NCBI GenBank assembly: GCA_029939875.1 | Contig: JAOZSC010000007.1 | Coordinates: 1-16,576 of the forward strand | Reading direction: 5' to 3' | DNA length: 16,576 nt | Source: Desulfobacterales bacterium | GTDB taxonomy: Bacteria > Desulfobacterota > Desulfobacteria > Desulfobacterales > JAFDCJ01 | Part shown: positions 7,160 to 14,417 of the stretch, piece after piece | Layout: every line of letters begins with the position of its first letter | Numbering within the stretch: the first letter of the stretch is position 1 | Made by a program: the position numbers and the translations under genes | Notes under the pieces: generated by a model | The model's input: only the letters and a program-made list of their open reading frames with translations | What the model was told of the DNA's origin: nothing | Databases searched by the model: none

Positions 7160-8848
7160 ATGCAGGCAGACATTTGTTTGATTAACGGCAGGGTGGTCAA
7201 TGTTTATTCCGGGGAAATTTTGGAACAAAACGTTGCCCTGGCCGGTGATAAAATTATCTATGTGGGACCGTCTGACAACCGGATCGGTTCGAACACAAAG
7301 GTGATCGATGCCGGGGGAGATTTTGTCCTGCCGGGATTTTTCGATGCCCATGCCCATGCGGATCTGTACTGCAACCCCCGGGCGTACATGGATTTCGTTA
7401 TCACCCGTGGGACCACCGGGTTTTTCAATGACGGTCACGACCTGGCCAACGCCCTGGGAGCCGGGCCTTATTTAAACATGACAGCGCAATTGTCCCGGGG
7501 CATTGGCGACATCTACACGGGGGTGCCGGTGGCCTCCCCGCCTTTTCCGGGCATCGAAGGCCGCGATCTGTGGACCGATGAGGACCTGCGACAGGCCCTG
7601 GCAGTTGACCGCGTATTGTCGGTCAGCGAAGTCACCCCTTACCTGCGGCTGGTCCGCGGCGATGAAAAGCTTGAAAAAAGACTGGCCCTGGCCCAAAAAC
7701 ACGACCGGCTCATCGAAGGCCACACCACCGGGGCCAATGTGGACAAGCTGAACCGCCTTGCAGCAGCCGGTGTGACCTCCTGTCATGAATCCCTGAGTTC
7801 GGCAGATGTGATCGACCGCCTGCGACTGGGCTATGCGGTGATGCTGCGCCACGGATCCATCCGGCAGGATCTGCCACGCTTAATCGAGGCGGTGAAAAAA
7901 CTGCAGTATTACGATACCAGCCGCCTGATGCTGGTCACCGACGGTATCTTTCCCGATCATCTCATCTGCCGGGGCAACATGGACTGGGTGATCACCGAAG
8001 CCATCGGCCTGGGCATCGATCCCGTCCGGGCCATCCAGATGGCCACCATCAATCCGGCCCGATACTTCAAGCTCGACCATCAAATCGGGGGCATTGCCCC
8101 GGGCCGCAAGGCCAACCTGCTGGTGGCCACCTCGTTAAAACAGCCCACACCACGGCTGGTGATTTACGGCGGGATGCCGGTAGCTGAAAACGGCAACCTG
8201 CTGGTGCCCGCCGGCGACTGCCCGGTAAGCGGCACTGGCAACCGTCCCTTTAAAATTAAACCGTTGACGGTGGATGCCTTTCGTGTTTCAAAAATCGGCG
8301 GCAACCCACTAGTGCCGGTAATTCGCATTGTCGATCAGACGGTAACCGACCGACAGGATCTCGGGATTTCCTGCGAGGAGGGTGAATACCGTCCGCAAAA
8401 TGACGTTCTGAAAATCGTGCTGATGAACCGCAAAGGCACCCAGGCGGGAAAAGGCTTTGTTAAGGGGTTCTGCCCGGGTCTCGGCGGCATTGCCTCCACC
8501 ATCGCCCATGAAACCCATGGCCTGATGATCATGGGCTGCGCTGATGCGGACATGGCCCGGGCCGCCAATGAGGTCCTGGCCATGGACGGCGGGATCTGCC
8601 TGGTCCAACACGGCGAAGTCAAGGCCCGGATTCCCCTGCCGGTGGGCGCCATTGCCTCGGCAGAGGATATCCCGACGCTGGCCGCTGAAATCGCCACCCT
8701 GCACAAGGAGATAGAGAATCTGGGCTGTACGCTGCCCTACCCGCTCTGGACCCTGGGGTTTTTGTCATTTACCTCGGTGCTGCGGCTGCGGATCACTTAC
8801 AGCGGCGTTTTCGACGTCAAAGAGGGAAAAATCGTTTTCACAGGATAA
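7160..8848 (+). CDS. Adenine deaminase-family amidohydrolase (substrate uncertain)
   Basis: 562 aa, within the usual range for bacterial adenine deaminases; ATG 7160 follows AGAGG with 8-nt spacing. The small beta domain at the N-terminus (ICLINGRVVNVYSGEI) leads into PGFFDAHAHAD with the metal-binding HxH (His64, His66). Next come EGHTTG (His188), TSCHES (His209-Glu210), LVTDG (Asp261), and IQMATINPARYF followed by GGIAPGRKANLLV (about 292-322). The C-terminal domain with STIAHETHGLMIMG and a DADMARAANEV stretch is specific to the Ade family, which hydrolyses adenine to hypoxanthine with two metal ions. Several motifs differ from the textbook form: HAHAD rather than HVHIE, AHETHG rather than AHDSHN, and TDGIFPDH rather than TDDxxPDD. 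It may therefore be a paralog acting on another N-heterocycle. It has its own promoter and a terminator-like hairpin follows, so it looks monocistronic. Confidence 0.8.
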   Translation: MQADICLINGRVVNVYSGEILEQNVALAGDKIIYVGPSDNRIGSNTKVIDAGGDFVLPGFFDAHAHADLYCNPRAYMDFVITRGTTGFFNDGHDLANALGAGPYLNMTAQLSRGIGDIYTGVPVASPPFPGIEGRDLWTDEDLRQALAVDRVLSVSEVTPYLRLVRGDEKLEKRLALAQKHDRLIEGHTTGANVDKLNRLAAAGVTSCHESLSSADVIDRLRLGYAVMLRHGSIRQDLPRLIEAVKKLQYYDTSRLMLVTDGIFPDHLICRGNMDWVITEAIGLGIDPVRAIQMATINPARYFKLDHQIGGIAPGRKANLLVATSLKQPTPRLVIYGGMPVAENGNLLVPAGDCPVSGTGNRPFKIKPLTVDAFRVSKIGGNPLVPVIRIVDQTVTDRQDLGISCEEGEYRPQNDVLKIVLMNRKGTQAGKGFVKGFCPGLGGIASTIAHETHGLMIMGCADADMARAANEVLAMDGGICLVQHGEVKARIPLPVGAIASAEDIPTLAAEIATLHKEIENLGCTLPYPLWTLGFLSFTSVLRLRITYSGVFDVKEGKIVFTG

Positions 8849-8850
8849 CA

Positions 8851-8876
8851 ACCACAATATATTGTGGTACTTTTTT
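8851..8876 (+). terminator. Intrinsic terminator after the amidohydrolase gene
   Basis: A perfect 18-bp palindrome (8851-8868, ACCACAAT/ATTGTGGT) starts 3 nt after the stop codon and is followed by AC and TTTTTT (8871-8876). The stem is fairly AT-rich, so termination may be partial. The palindrome could also be an operator for the promoter that begins 11 bp later. Confidence 0.6.
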
Positions 8877-8878
8877 AC

Positions 8879-8907
8879 TTGACGCACAAGGTACGGTCCT
8901 CTATACT
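8879..8907 (+). promoter_or_regulatory. Strong sigma70-type promoter of the TRAP transporter operon
   Basis: TTGACG (8879-8884), a 17-nt spacer, then TATACT (8902-8907). Both boxes match consensus at 5 of 6. Transcription should start around 8913, about 28 nt before the first ATG of the operon. Confidence 0.7.
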
Positions 8908-8940
8908 TCACCAGTCACCTTTTTGGGGAAAGATTAATAA

Positions 8941-9819
8941 ATGCTTTCAATGAAAACTGTCAGATGGTGCGCCCTGGCACTGGGGTGCCTGCTCCTTCCC
9001 ACCGCCTGTATCACCAGCAAAACCATGACCGTCGGAGCCACTGCTTCGCTGCTGGAAGACGTCGCCAGATCTGCCAACCGCCAATCCGACCTGAAATTGG
9101 TTCGTCAGGGAATGCCCGCCTACCTGATGTTAATCGACGGCATGGTCGAAGCCGTGCCCGACAACAAACGCCTGCTGATCACCGCCGCCCAGACATACGC
9201 CTCTTATGCGTCAGCCTTTGTCCAGGATACAGACAAAGATCATGCCCGCATGCTTTTCACCAGCGCCAAAAAATACGCGTTGCGCGCCCTGGAGCAGATC
9301 GGGGTCAAAAACCCGGTTTCAAGCTCTTTTGATAAATTTGAGGCCCGCGTGGATGCGGTGGGCAAAAAAGACGTCCCCTATCTTTTCTGGGCGGGGTCCT
9401 GCTGGGGAAGCTGGATCAAGTTGAACATGCATTCCATGGAAGCCCGGGCCGAGATTCCCCGGATGGAATTGTTAATGATCCGGGTCCTGGAGTTGGACGA
9501 AGCCTTTTATTACGGCGGAGCGCATATTTTCATGGGAATCATTGAGGCATCAAAGCCGCGCATCGCCGGCGGTGATCTTGACCGTGCCCGGGATCATTTT
9601 TTAAAAGCCATTGAGATAGGCAGGGGAAAATTTTTGATGGCCGAGGTCTATTATGCCAACTACTACGCCCGCAAGGCCTTGGACCGTCAGCTCTTTGTGT
9701 CCACCCTGGAAAAGGTCCTCGACACCCCGGCGGATATCCAGCCCGATTTGACCCTGCTCAACACCGTGGCGCACGTTAAAGCCAAAGAGCTGTTAACCGA
9801 AACCGACGAATATTTTTAA
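8941..9819 (+). CDS. TRAP transporter TatT-component lipoprotein (TPR-type)
   Basis: 292 aa. The N-terminus is a lipoprotein signal: basic start, hydrophobic core ALALGCLLL, and a lipobox ending PTAC (Cys23). A second ATG at 8950 would put the Cys at residue 20; 8941 is kept because the GGGGAAAGA stretch (8925-8933) lies closer to it. The mature protein is almost entirely helical and rich in Ala and Tyr, with repeats such as AAQTYASYASAF, AKKYALRALEQIG and ARDHFLKAIEIGRGK, typical of the TPR-like TatT family (Treponema Tp0956). In TPAT-TRAP systems this periplasmic lipoprotein forms a ring that docks the substrate-binding protein and is thought to pass hydrophobic ligands to it. It is the first gene of a four-gene operon with the binding protein and both permeases, which supports the call. 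The ligand is unknown. Confidence 0.85.
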   Translation: MLSMKTVRWCALALGCLLLPTACITSKTMTVGATASLLEDVARSANRQSDLKLVRQGMPAYLMLIDGMVEAVPDNKRLLITAAQTYASYASAFVQDTDKDHARMLFTSAKKYALRALEQIGVKNPVSSSFDKFEARVDAVGKKDVPYLFWAGSCWGSWIKLNMHSMEARAEIPRMELLMIRVLELDEAFYYGGAHIFMGIIEASKPRIAGGDLDRARDHFLKAIEIGRGKFLMAEVYYANYYARKALDRQLFVSTLEKVLDTPADIQPDLTLLNTVAHVKAKELLTETDEYF

Positions 9820-9833
9820 CGGGAGAATCGTTG

Positions 9834-10856
9834 ATGAAGCGAACAAAGACAGTCAAATCAATCGGGTTGGCAATCCTGGCCGTGCTTGTGCTGGCTTTGA
9901 CAGCCGGCGCGGGCTCCGGCAAGAGCGTGATCAAAATTGCCACCCTGGCGCCGGAAGGCAGCTCTTGGATCGAAGCCTTTGACGGAATTAATGCTGAACT
10001 GAAAAAAAAGACCAGCGGTGCTGTGCGGTTTAAAATTTATGCCGGCGGGGTCCTGGGTGATGAAAAGGATATGATCCGCAAGATGTATGTTGGGCAGATT
10101 CAGGGGGCTGTTCTGACCTCTGCCGGCCTGTCAAACATATTCAGCGAAATGGACGTGTTTCAAATCCCCTTTCTTTTTGAGTCCTATGATGAAGTCGATT
10201 ACGTGGAAAAAAACATGGCCGGGCTTTTCAAAAAAGGGTTTGAAAAAAAGGGCTTTACTCTGCTGGCATGGTCCGAAGGTGGATTTATCCGACTGATGTC
10301 CACCGTCCCCATCGCATCCGTAGATGATTTAAGAAAAGCCAAGGTCTGGACCTGGGAGGACGCCCCCATGGCCAAGGCCATTTTCGATGAAGCGAGAATT
10401 TCCGCCATCCCGCTCTCACTGCCCGATGTCCTGGTAGGCCTTCAGACCGGTCTGGTGGATGTGGTCTACGCACCGCCGAGCGGTGCCATTTCCCTGCAAT
10501 GGTTTACCAAGACCAAATACATGACCGATCTGCCCCTGATGTATCTCATCGGTGCCCTCGTTGTCACCCAGAAGTCTTTCAACCGGCTGTCGCCGGAAAA
10601 CCGGAAAGTCCTCGTTGAAGTTTGTGCAAAACATATGGCCCACTTGAAGGAAATCATTCGGCAGGAAAACCAGGAGGCCATCCAGGTGATGATCCGCCAT
10701 GGCGTAAAACTCATCAAGCCTTCAAACGATCAAATTGAGCAGCTTGAGGAAATATCGCACAAAGCCATGACCCGCCAGATGGGAAAAAGCTTTTCGCCCA
10801 AGGTTAAAAACCAAGTCACCGACCTGCTAGAGGCGTTTCGAAAATCCAAAAAATGA
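9834..10856 (+). CDS. TRAP transporter substrate-binding protein (TatP/DctP family)
   Basis: 340 aa from ATG 9834, with GGGAG (9821-9825) 8 nt upstream. An in-frame TTG at 9831 is possible but spaced less well. A cleavable signal peptide (about 1-28) is followed by the DctP opening IKIATLAPEGSSW, then a long helix and VRFKIYAGGVLGDEKDMIRKM. LQTGLVDVVYAPP (about 203-215) is the family's hinge and ligand region. At residues 170-174, where DctP/SiaP proteins read KIRVP-like and use the Arg to clamp a carboxylate, this protein reads KVWTW, so that Arg is missing. The same loss is characteristic of TatP proteins that work with TatT, which suggests a hydrophobic or uncharged ligand. It delivers its ligand to the DctQ/DctM permease encoded directly downstream. 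The stop overlaps the dctQ start (ATGA). Confidence 0.9.
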   Translation: MKRTKTVKSIGLAILAVLVLALTAGAGSGKSVIKIATLAPEGSSWIEAFDGINAELKKKTSGAVRFKIYAGGVLGDEKDMIRKMYVGQIQGAVLTSAGLSNIFSEMDVFQIPFLFESYDEVDYVEKNMAGLFKKGFEKKGFTLLAWSEGGFIRLMSTVPIASVDDLRKAKVWTWEDAPMAKAIFDEARISAIPLSLPDVLVGLQTGLVDVVYAPPSGAISLQWFTKTKYMTDLPLMYLIGALVVTQKSFNRLSPENRKVLVEVCAKHMAHLKEIIRQENQEAIQVMIRHGVKLIKPSNDQIEQLEEISHKAMTRQMGKSFSPKVKNQVTDLLEAFRKSKK

Positions 10857-11377
10857 CACTGATGAATATCTGGGATCAGCTGGATGAAAAAATCGGCCGT
10901 GTGGAACAGGTGCTCATCACCGTCCTGCTGACGGTGATGATCCTGGTGGCGTTTTTTCAGATCGTGCTGCGAAATTTTTTTTCCACGGGACTGGCATGGG
11001 GTGATGCCCTGGTTCGATACCTGGTGGTCTGGGTCGGCTTTATTGGAGCGGCCATTGCCGCCGGAGAAAACAAGCATCTGACCATCGATGTTTTCACGCG
11101 GTGGGTCCGCGGGACAAAAAGTGCCCTTTTGCGAGCTGTTTCCCATCTTGTTTCTGCTGCGATCTGCGGTCTGCTGACATTTGCCGCCGTTAAGTTCGTC
11201 GGTTTTGAGGCCCGGATGGGAAGCACCGTCTTTTTAAACCTTCCGGTCTGGATCCCCGAGCTGATCATTCCCGTCACCTTCGCCCTGATGAGCCTGCGTT
11301 ATGCCCTTCGTTTCGCCAAACAAATCAGGAACATCCATAAAAATGCCCTCAAACCGGAGTACAAAATACAAAAATGA
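10853..11377 (+). CDS. TRAP transporter small permease subunit (DctQ family)
   Basis: 174 aa with four membrane helices at about 18-36, 52-70, 92-115 and 130-150. The diagnostic DctQ stretch is present: FQIVLRNFF, WGDALVRYLVVWVGFIGAA and ENKHLTIDVF (about 35-81). Starts and stops overlap on both sides by 4 nt (10853-10856 and 11374-11377), so translation of the binding protein, small permease and large permease is coupled. The small subunit pairs with DctM in the inner membrane and helps orient it. A basic C-terminal tail (KQIRNIHKNALK) lies outside the last helix. Confidence 0.92.
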   Translation: MTLMNIWDQLDEKIGRVEQVLITVLLTVMILVAFFQIVLRNFFSTGLAWGDALVRYLVVWVGFIGAAIAAGENKHLTIDVFTRWVRGTKSALLRAVSHLVSAAICGLLTFAAVKFVGFEARMGSTVFLNLPVWIPELIIPVTFALMSLRYALRFAKQIRNIHKNALKPEYKIQK

Positions 11378-12636
11378 CCCTGGTGCTGATTGTCATCGTG
11401 TTTCTTTTCCTGCTGCTGATCGGCACGCCCATTTTTGTGGTCATTTCCGGTTTGAGCCTTTACCTGTTTTTCGACAGCCAGATTGATATCTCGGCCATCA
11501 TTATTGAAATGCATCGCATGGCCACCACCCCCGTGCTGGTAGCCATACCACTGTTTACCTTCGCGGGCTATCTACTGTCGGAAAGCGGGGCGCCAAAACG
11601 GCTCATCCGGTTTTCCAACGCGATCCTGGGCTGGATGCCCGGCGGACTTTCAATCATCGCCCTGATCACCTGTGCCGTTTTCACCGCTCTGACCGGAGCC
11701 ACGGGACTGACCATCATCGCCCTGGGAGGCATTCTTTTGCCGGCCATGACGCAGGGGCGGTATCCGGAGAAATTTTCCCTCGGCCTGTTGACCACTTCCG
11801 GCACCCTGGGACTACTTTTTCCCCCGAGCCTGCCGCTGATCATTTACGCCATTGTCGCCAAGGTCCGGATCGACCAGCTTTTCATTGCGGGTATTTTACC
11901 GGGCATTCTGCTGGTGATACTGCTTAGCGCTTTTTGTATGGTTAAATCCAGCCGGATGGATGTCCCTAAAACACCCTTTCACCTGAAAGAACTGGCCGGT
12001 GCCGCCAGGGAACTCCTGTGGGAACTGCCGCTGCCCTTTCTTGTGCTGGGAGGAATTTACACCGGCTATTTTGCTGTCAGCGAAGCGGCCGCCATCACGG
12101 CGGTTTACGTACTTTTAGTGGAAATGATTGTCTACCGGGATATCCCGTTGGCAAAACTGCCGGAGATCATGAAAAAAAGCATGGTTCTGGTCGGAGCAGT
12201 GCTGATCATCCTCGGTGCGGCCATGGGTCTGACCAATTACCTCATCGACGCGGAAATTCCCATGCGGCTGCTCGATTTTTTTAAGGCCCACATCCACAGC
12301 CGGATCATTTTTATGGTGGTACTCAACTTTTTTCTGCTGGCCGTTGGATGCACCATGGGCATATTTTCCGCACTGGTAGTGGTGGTGCCTCTGCTCACGC
12401 CCATTGGCCAGGCCTATGGGATCGATCCTATTCACCTGGGAATCATTTTTCTGGCCAATCTGGAAATCGGAGCCTCCATCCCGCCCCTGGGCATCAACCT
12501 GTTTATCGCCTGCATGCGTTTTGAAAAACCGGTGCTGGAGCTGTACGTCGCCTCGCTGCCCTTCATCGCAATTTTGCTGTTCGCCCTGGCACTGATCACC
12601 TACCTGCCGTGGCTGAGCCTTGCGCTGCTGCCCTAA
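11374..12636 (+). CDS. TRAP transporter large permease subunit (DctM family)
   Basis: 420 aa, close to the usual DctM length, and hydrophobic throughout with many predicted helices. Family landmarks are GATGLTIIALGGILLPAM, TTSGTLGLLFPPSLPLIIYA (the helical-hairpin elevator region) and IAGILPGILLVILL. A second hairpin, LANLEIGASIPPLGINLF, lies near the C-terminus. It forms the sodium-coupled elevator that moves the ligand delivered by the periplasmic binding protein. It is the last gene of the operon. No hairpin plus T-tract is visible directly after the stop, so transcription may run on into the AT-rich gap. Confidence 0.93.
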   Translation: MTLVLIVIVFLFLLLIGTPIFVVISGLSLYLFFDSQIDISAIIIEMHRMATTPVLVAIPLFTFAGYLLSESGAPKRLIRFSNAILGWMPGGLSIIALITCAVFTALTGATGLTIIALGGILLPAMTQGRYPEKFSLGLLTTSGTLGLLFPPSLPLIIYAIVAKVRIDQLFIAGILPGILLVILLSAFCMVKSSRMDVPKTPFHLKELAGAARELLWELPLPFLVLGGIYTGYFAVSEAAAITAVYVLLVEMIVYRDIPLAKLPEIMKKSMVLVGAVLIILGAAMGLTNYLIDAEIPMRLLDFFKAHIHSRIIFMVVLNFFLLAVGCTMGIFSALVVVVPLLTPIGQAYGIDPIHLGIIFLANLEIGASIPPLGINLFIACMRFEKPVLELYVASLPFIAILLFALALITYLPWLSLALLP

Positions 12637-12677
12637 AGGGTTAATCGAACCTGTTACGAAAGCAATATGTTTGGGTC

Positions 12678-12702
12678 ATTTAAAATTTGAGATTTAAAAT
12701 TT
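12678..12702. repeat. Short AT-rich direct repeat
   Basis: ATTTAAAATTT occurs twice (12678-12688 and 12692-12702), separated by GAG, in the 160-bp gap after the TRAP operon. It is too short to name; it may be part of the promoter region of the small membrane protein gene. The rest of the gap shows no clear promoter or terminator. Confidence 0.4.
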
Positions 12703-12796
12703 ATTTGACGAAGAGGATTCAGGGATTCGTGAACTTGTTTTCTAAAGACTTTATCAGCGCTTTTAACATTCTTTTGGATTTCGAAAGTTGATCCTG

Positions 12797-13027
12797 ATGA
12801 ATAAATTTTGGTGGATTCGACAGGTGGCGTTAGTTTTGATTGGGGCTTTTTTTTTATATTTCGGCATCCATCTGCTGATTTCTTCTTACGGGCTAAACAA
12901 TCCCTACATGTTTATCATGACTTTTTTTTCCTCCAATTTTATCATCCTGATCAGCGCAACCCTCATTATCGGATTTTCCTACCGGATGTACGCCGTTTAC
13001 AGACAATCAAAACATATCGAAAAATAG
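12797..13027 (+). CDS. Small two-helix membrane protein of unknown function
   Basis: 76 aa from ATG 12797; a TTG at 12788 in the same frame would add three residues. Two hydrophobic segments are clear: QVALVLIGAFFLYFGIHLLI near the N-terminus and FIILISATLIIGFSYRMYAV in the second half, joined by a loop with GLNNPYMF. The tail is basic (YRQSKHIEK). Its length, strong hydrophobicity and clean charge pattern argue for a real gene despite a weak ribosome binding site. I do not recognise a family. It lies 160 bp after the TRAP operon on the same strand and could be read through from it. The codon pattern is more AT-rich than that of the neighbours. Confidence 0.5.
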   Translation: MNKFWWIRQVALVLIGAFFLYFGIHLLISSYGLNNPYMFIMTFFSSNFIILISATLIIGFSYRMYAVYRQSKHIEK

Positions 13028-13358
13028 CCTCTTACAGCAAACCGACATGTTGGCCTGTGGCGATATCTCCATCCGGTGTGCTGAGCGGCAAACCCGGTGG
13101 GAAGAGAGGGGAAGGAAGTAACCTTCCTCCCCCTCCGGTGGGATATTGGAGGTGGGGGGGGGTAACTGTAATCCAAACTGATCGGTTCCAACCTAAACGT
13201 TGAACCCTGAACCACTTGACATCGGTGCATATTGTTTTGTGCACGGAGGAACCGACCCGACAGTTCTGCCGGGTCGGTGAAGTCCTTGCGGCTTTTTTCA
13301 GGCGGGCACCAGCGGTCAACGATCATGCCAGGGTTTGCGTTGCAGCTTTAAAATCGCT
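13028..13358. other. 331-bp non-coding gap with several inverted repeats and a G9 tract
   Basis: No credible gene is visible. In order, it holds GGAAGG/CCTTCC (13110-13115 and 13122-13127) with a 6-nt loop; a CCCCCTCC block (13129-13136) that is partly complementary to a GGAGG-T-G9 block (13148-13162); GTGCA/TGCAC flanking a 10-nt loop around 13226-13245; and a strong 9-bp stem at 13251-13278. The short unit TGAACC recurs around 13201-13212. The region separates a plus-strand gene from a convergent minus-strand gene, so some of these hairpins may end transcription from either side. Confidence 0.5.
13251..13298 (+). terminator. Strong GC-rich hairpin, possible terminator between convergent genes
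   Basis: ACCGACCCG (13251-13259) pairs exactly with CGGGTCGGT (13270-13278) across a 10-nt loop. A run of six T (13293-13298) follows 14 nt later on the plus strand, further than in a classical intrinsic terminator. On the minus strand no T-run follows. It could act as an mRNA-stabilising 3' hairpin instead. Confidence 0.35.
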
Positions 13359-14186
13359 TTACCGCCATACGACCCGGATCTTGTTGCGCTGGGGCAGCCG
13401 TTGGTACCGAAATACTGGATAGCCCACCATCACCGCGCCGAAGGCCCGGTGATCCGCGGGCAGCCCCAGGGCTTTAAAAAGGGGCGGATGCAGATTGACT
13501 GCCGAGTAAAAATAACCGCCCCAGCATGACCCCAGGCCAAGCACCGGTGCAAACAGCTCCAAATGGGATAGAGCCAGCGCGCCGTCCTCGGCACCAAAGC
13601 CGTAATCCTTATCGCCGTGAACCACGATAACGTGGGGAGCCCCTCGACAAATCTTCTCCTCACCGGCATCCCAGGCCGCCACCACCCGCAGCAGCCCTCG
13701 TTCCTTTGCCTGCTGCGGATACAGGTCAATTACCGCTCGCATCCAGTCCACCACCATGGCCGCCAGGCGTCGCACCTCGGCCGAATCTTCAACCACCGTC
13801 CAGTGCCAGGGCTGGCTGTTTTTGGCCGATGGCGCATAGCAAGCCATCTGTAAAAGTTTTTCCAGCTTGTCCCTTTCCACCGGTTTATCCTTGAAATTAC
13901 GGATGGAACGGCGTGACCGCAAAAACTGTTCGGCCTGCTGGGCAGTCAGACGAAGGCTTTTTTCAACCGGCAGACACTTTTCAGAGCCCAGCCATTGAAG
14001 GCGGAAGGCCTCAGTCGGGCACACCGCCACGCAGTGGCCGCAGGCCAAGCACCAGTCCGAAAAATCAGCGGTGGGCACCGGTGTCCCATCTGCGCCGGAT
14101 GGCATCCGGATCACACCTGTGGGGCACACGTTCACGCACAGCTCATCCTGATTGCACTTTTGCGCATCAATTGAAAAGGGTTCCAT
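13359..14186 (-). CDS. Nitroreductase-family flavoprotein with N-terminal two-cluster ferredoxin domain
   Basis: 275 aa; ATG 14186 is preceded by AGGAG with 5-nt spacing. Residues 1-62 form a bacterial ferredoxin-like domain. The second motif is canonical, CLACGHCVAVCP (Cys46, 49, 52, 56). The first reads CNQDELCVNVCP (Cys11, 17, 21), with Asp14 where the second Cys of a CxxCxxCxxxCP motif belongs, so that cluster may be [3Fe-4S] or Asp-ligated. The rest is a nitroreductase fold: SRRSIRNFKD (91-100, FMN phosphate contact), APSAKNSQPWHW (118-129), an AEDGALALSHLELFAP helix, and GLGSCWGGYF. Such fusions pass electrons from ferredoxin-type donors to FMN and on to an organic acceptor, and are common in anaerobes. 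The physiological substrate is unknown. It lies on the same strand as the helicase but 231 bp downstream, so it is probably a separate unit. Confidence 0.87.
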   Translation of the reverse strand: MEPFSIDAQKCNQDELCVNVCPTGVIRMPSGADGTPVPTADFSDWCLACGHCVAVCPTEAFRLQWLGSEKCLPVEKSLRLTAQQAEQFLRSRRSIRNFKDKPVERDKLEKLLQMACYAPSAKNSQPWHWTVVEDSAEVRRLAAMVVDWMRAVIDLYPQQAKERGLLRVVAAWDAGEEKICRGAPHVIVVHGDKDYGFGAEDGALALSHLELFAPVLGLGSCWGGYFYSAVNLHPPLFKALGLPADHRAFGAVMVGYPVFRYQRLPQRNKIRVVWR

Positions 14187-14271
14187 GGGCTCTCCTTTTG
14201 TTTCCAGGTGTTTTAACTCGCTGTCAATAGCAAAATAGTCATGACGAATTCATGCTCTCACCAATCAATTG

Positions 14272-14325
14272 CCGGACGGACCCGTCTTCGCTGAAGCTTC
14301 GCCGCGGCAAGACGGGAAAGTCCGG
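14272..14325. repeat. Long imperfect hairpin (two paired arms around a symmetric 3-nt internal loop)
   Basis: CCGGAC (14272-14277) pairs with GTCCGG (14320-14325), and CCCGTCTT (14281-14288) pairs with AAGACGGG (14309-14316). They are separated by a symmetric internal loop (GGA against AAA). The 20-nt apex (14289-14308) contains the 8-bp palindrome GAAGCTTC and can pair CGC with GCG. That is 14 bp of perfect pairing in two blocks. No T-tract follows on either strand, so it is not a classical terminator. It lies in the 231-bp gap between the helicase and the nitroreductase. The rest of that gap shows only the nitroreductase ribosome binding site. Confidence 0.6.
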
Positions 14326-14417
14326 AAAGGATATTCACGGACAACATCATCCTGACGGTGCCACTGCTGCATTCTTGGGCAACGGCTATAACGGGGACCA
14401 GGCTGAGCAACTGAGAT

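Noticed and set aside
14306..14332. GGAAAGTCCGG string resembling the conserved 5' region of RNase P RNA
   Set aside because: The flanking RNase P core (further conserved regions and the matching 3' segment) is absent; the string is explained by the hairpin arm and its internal loop.
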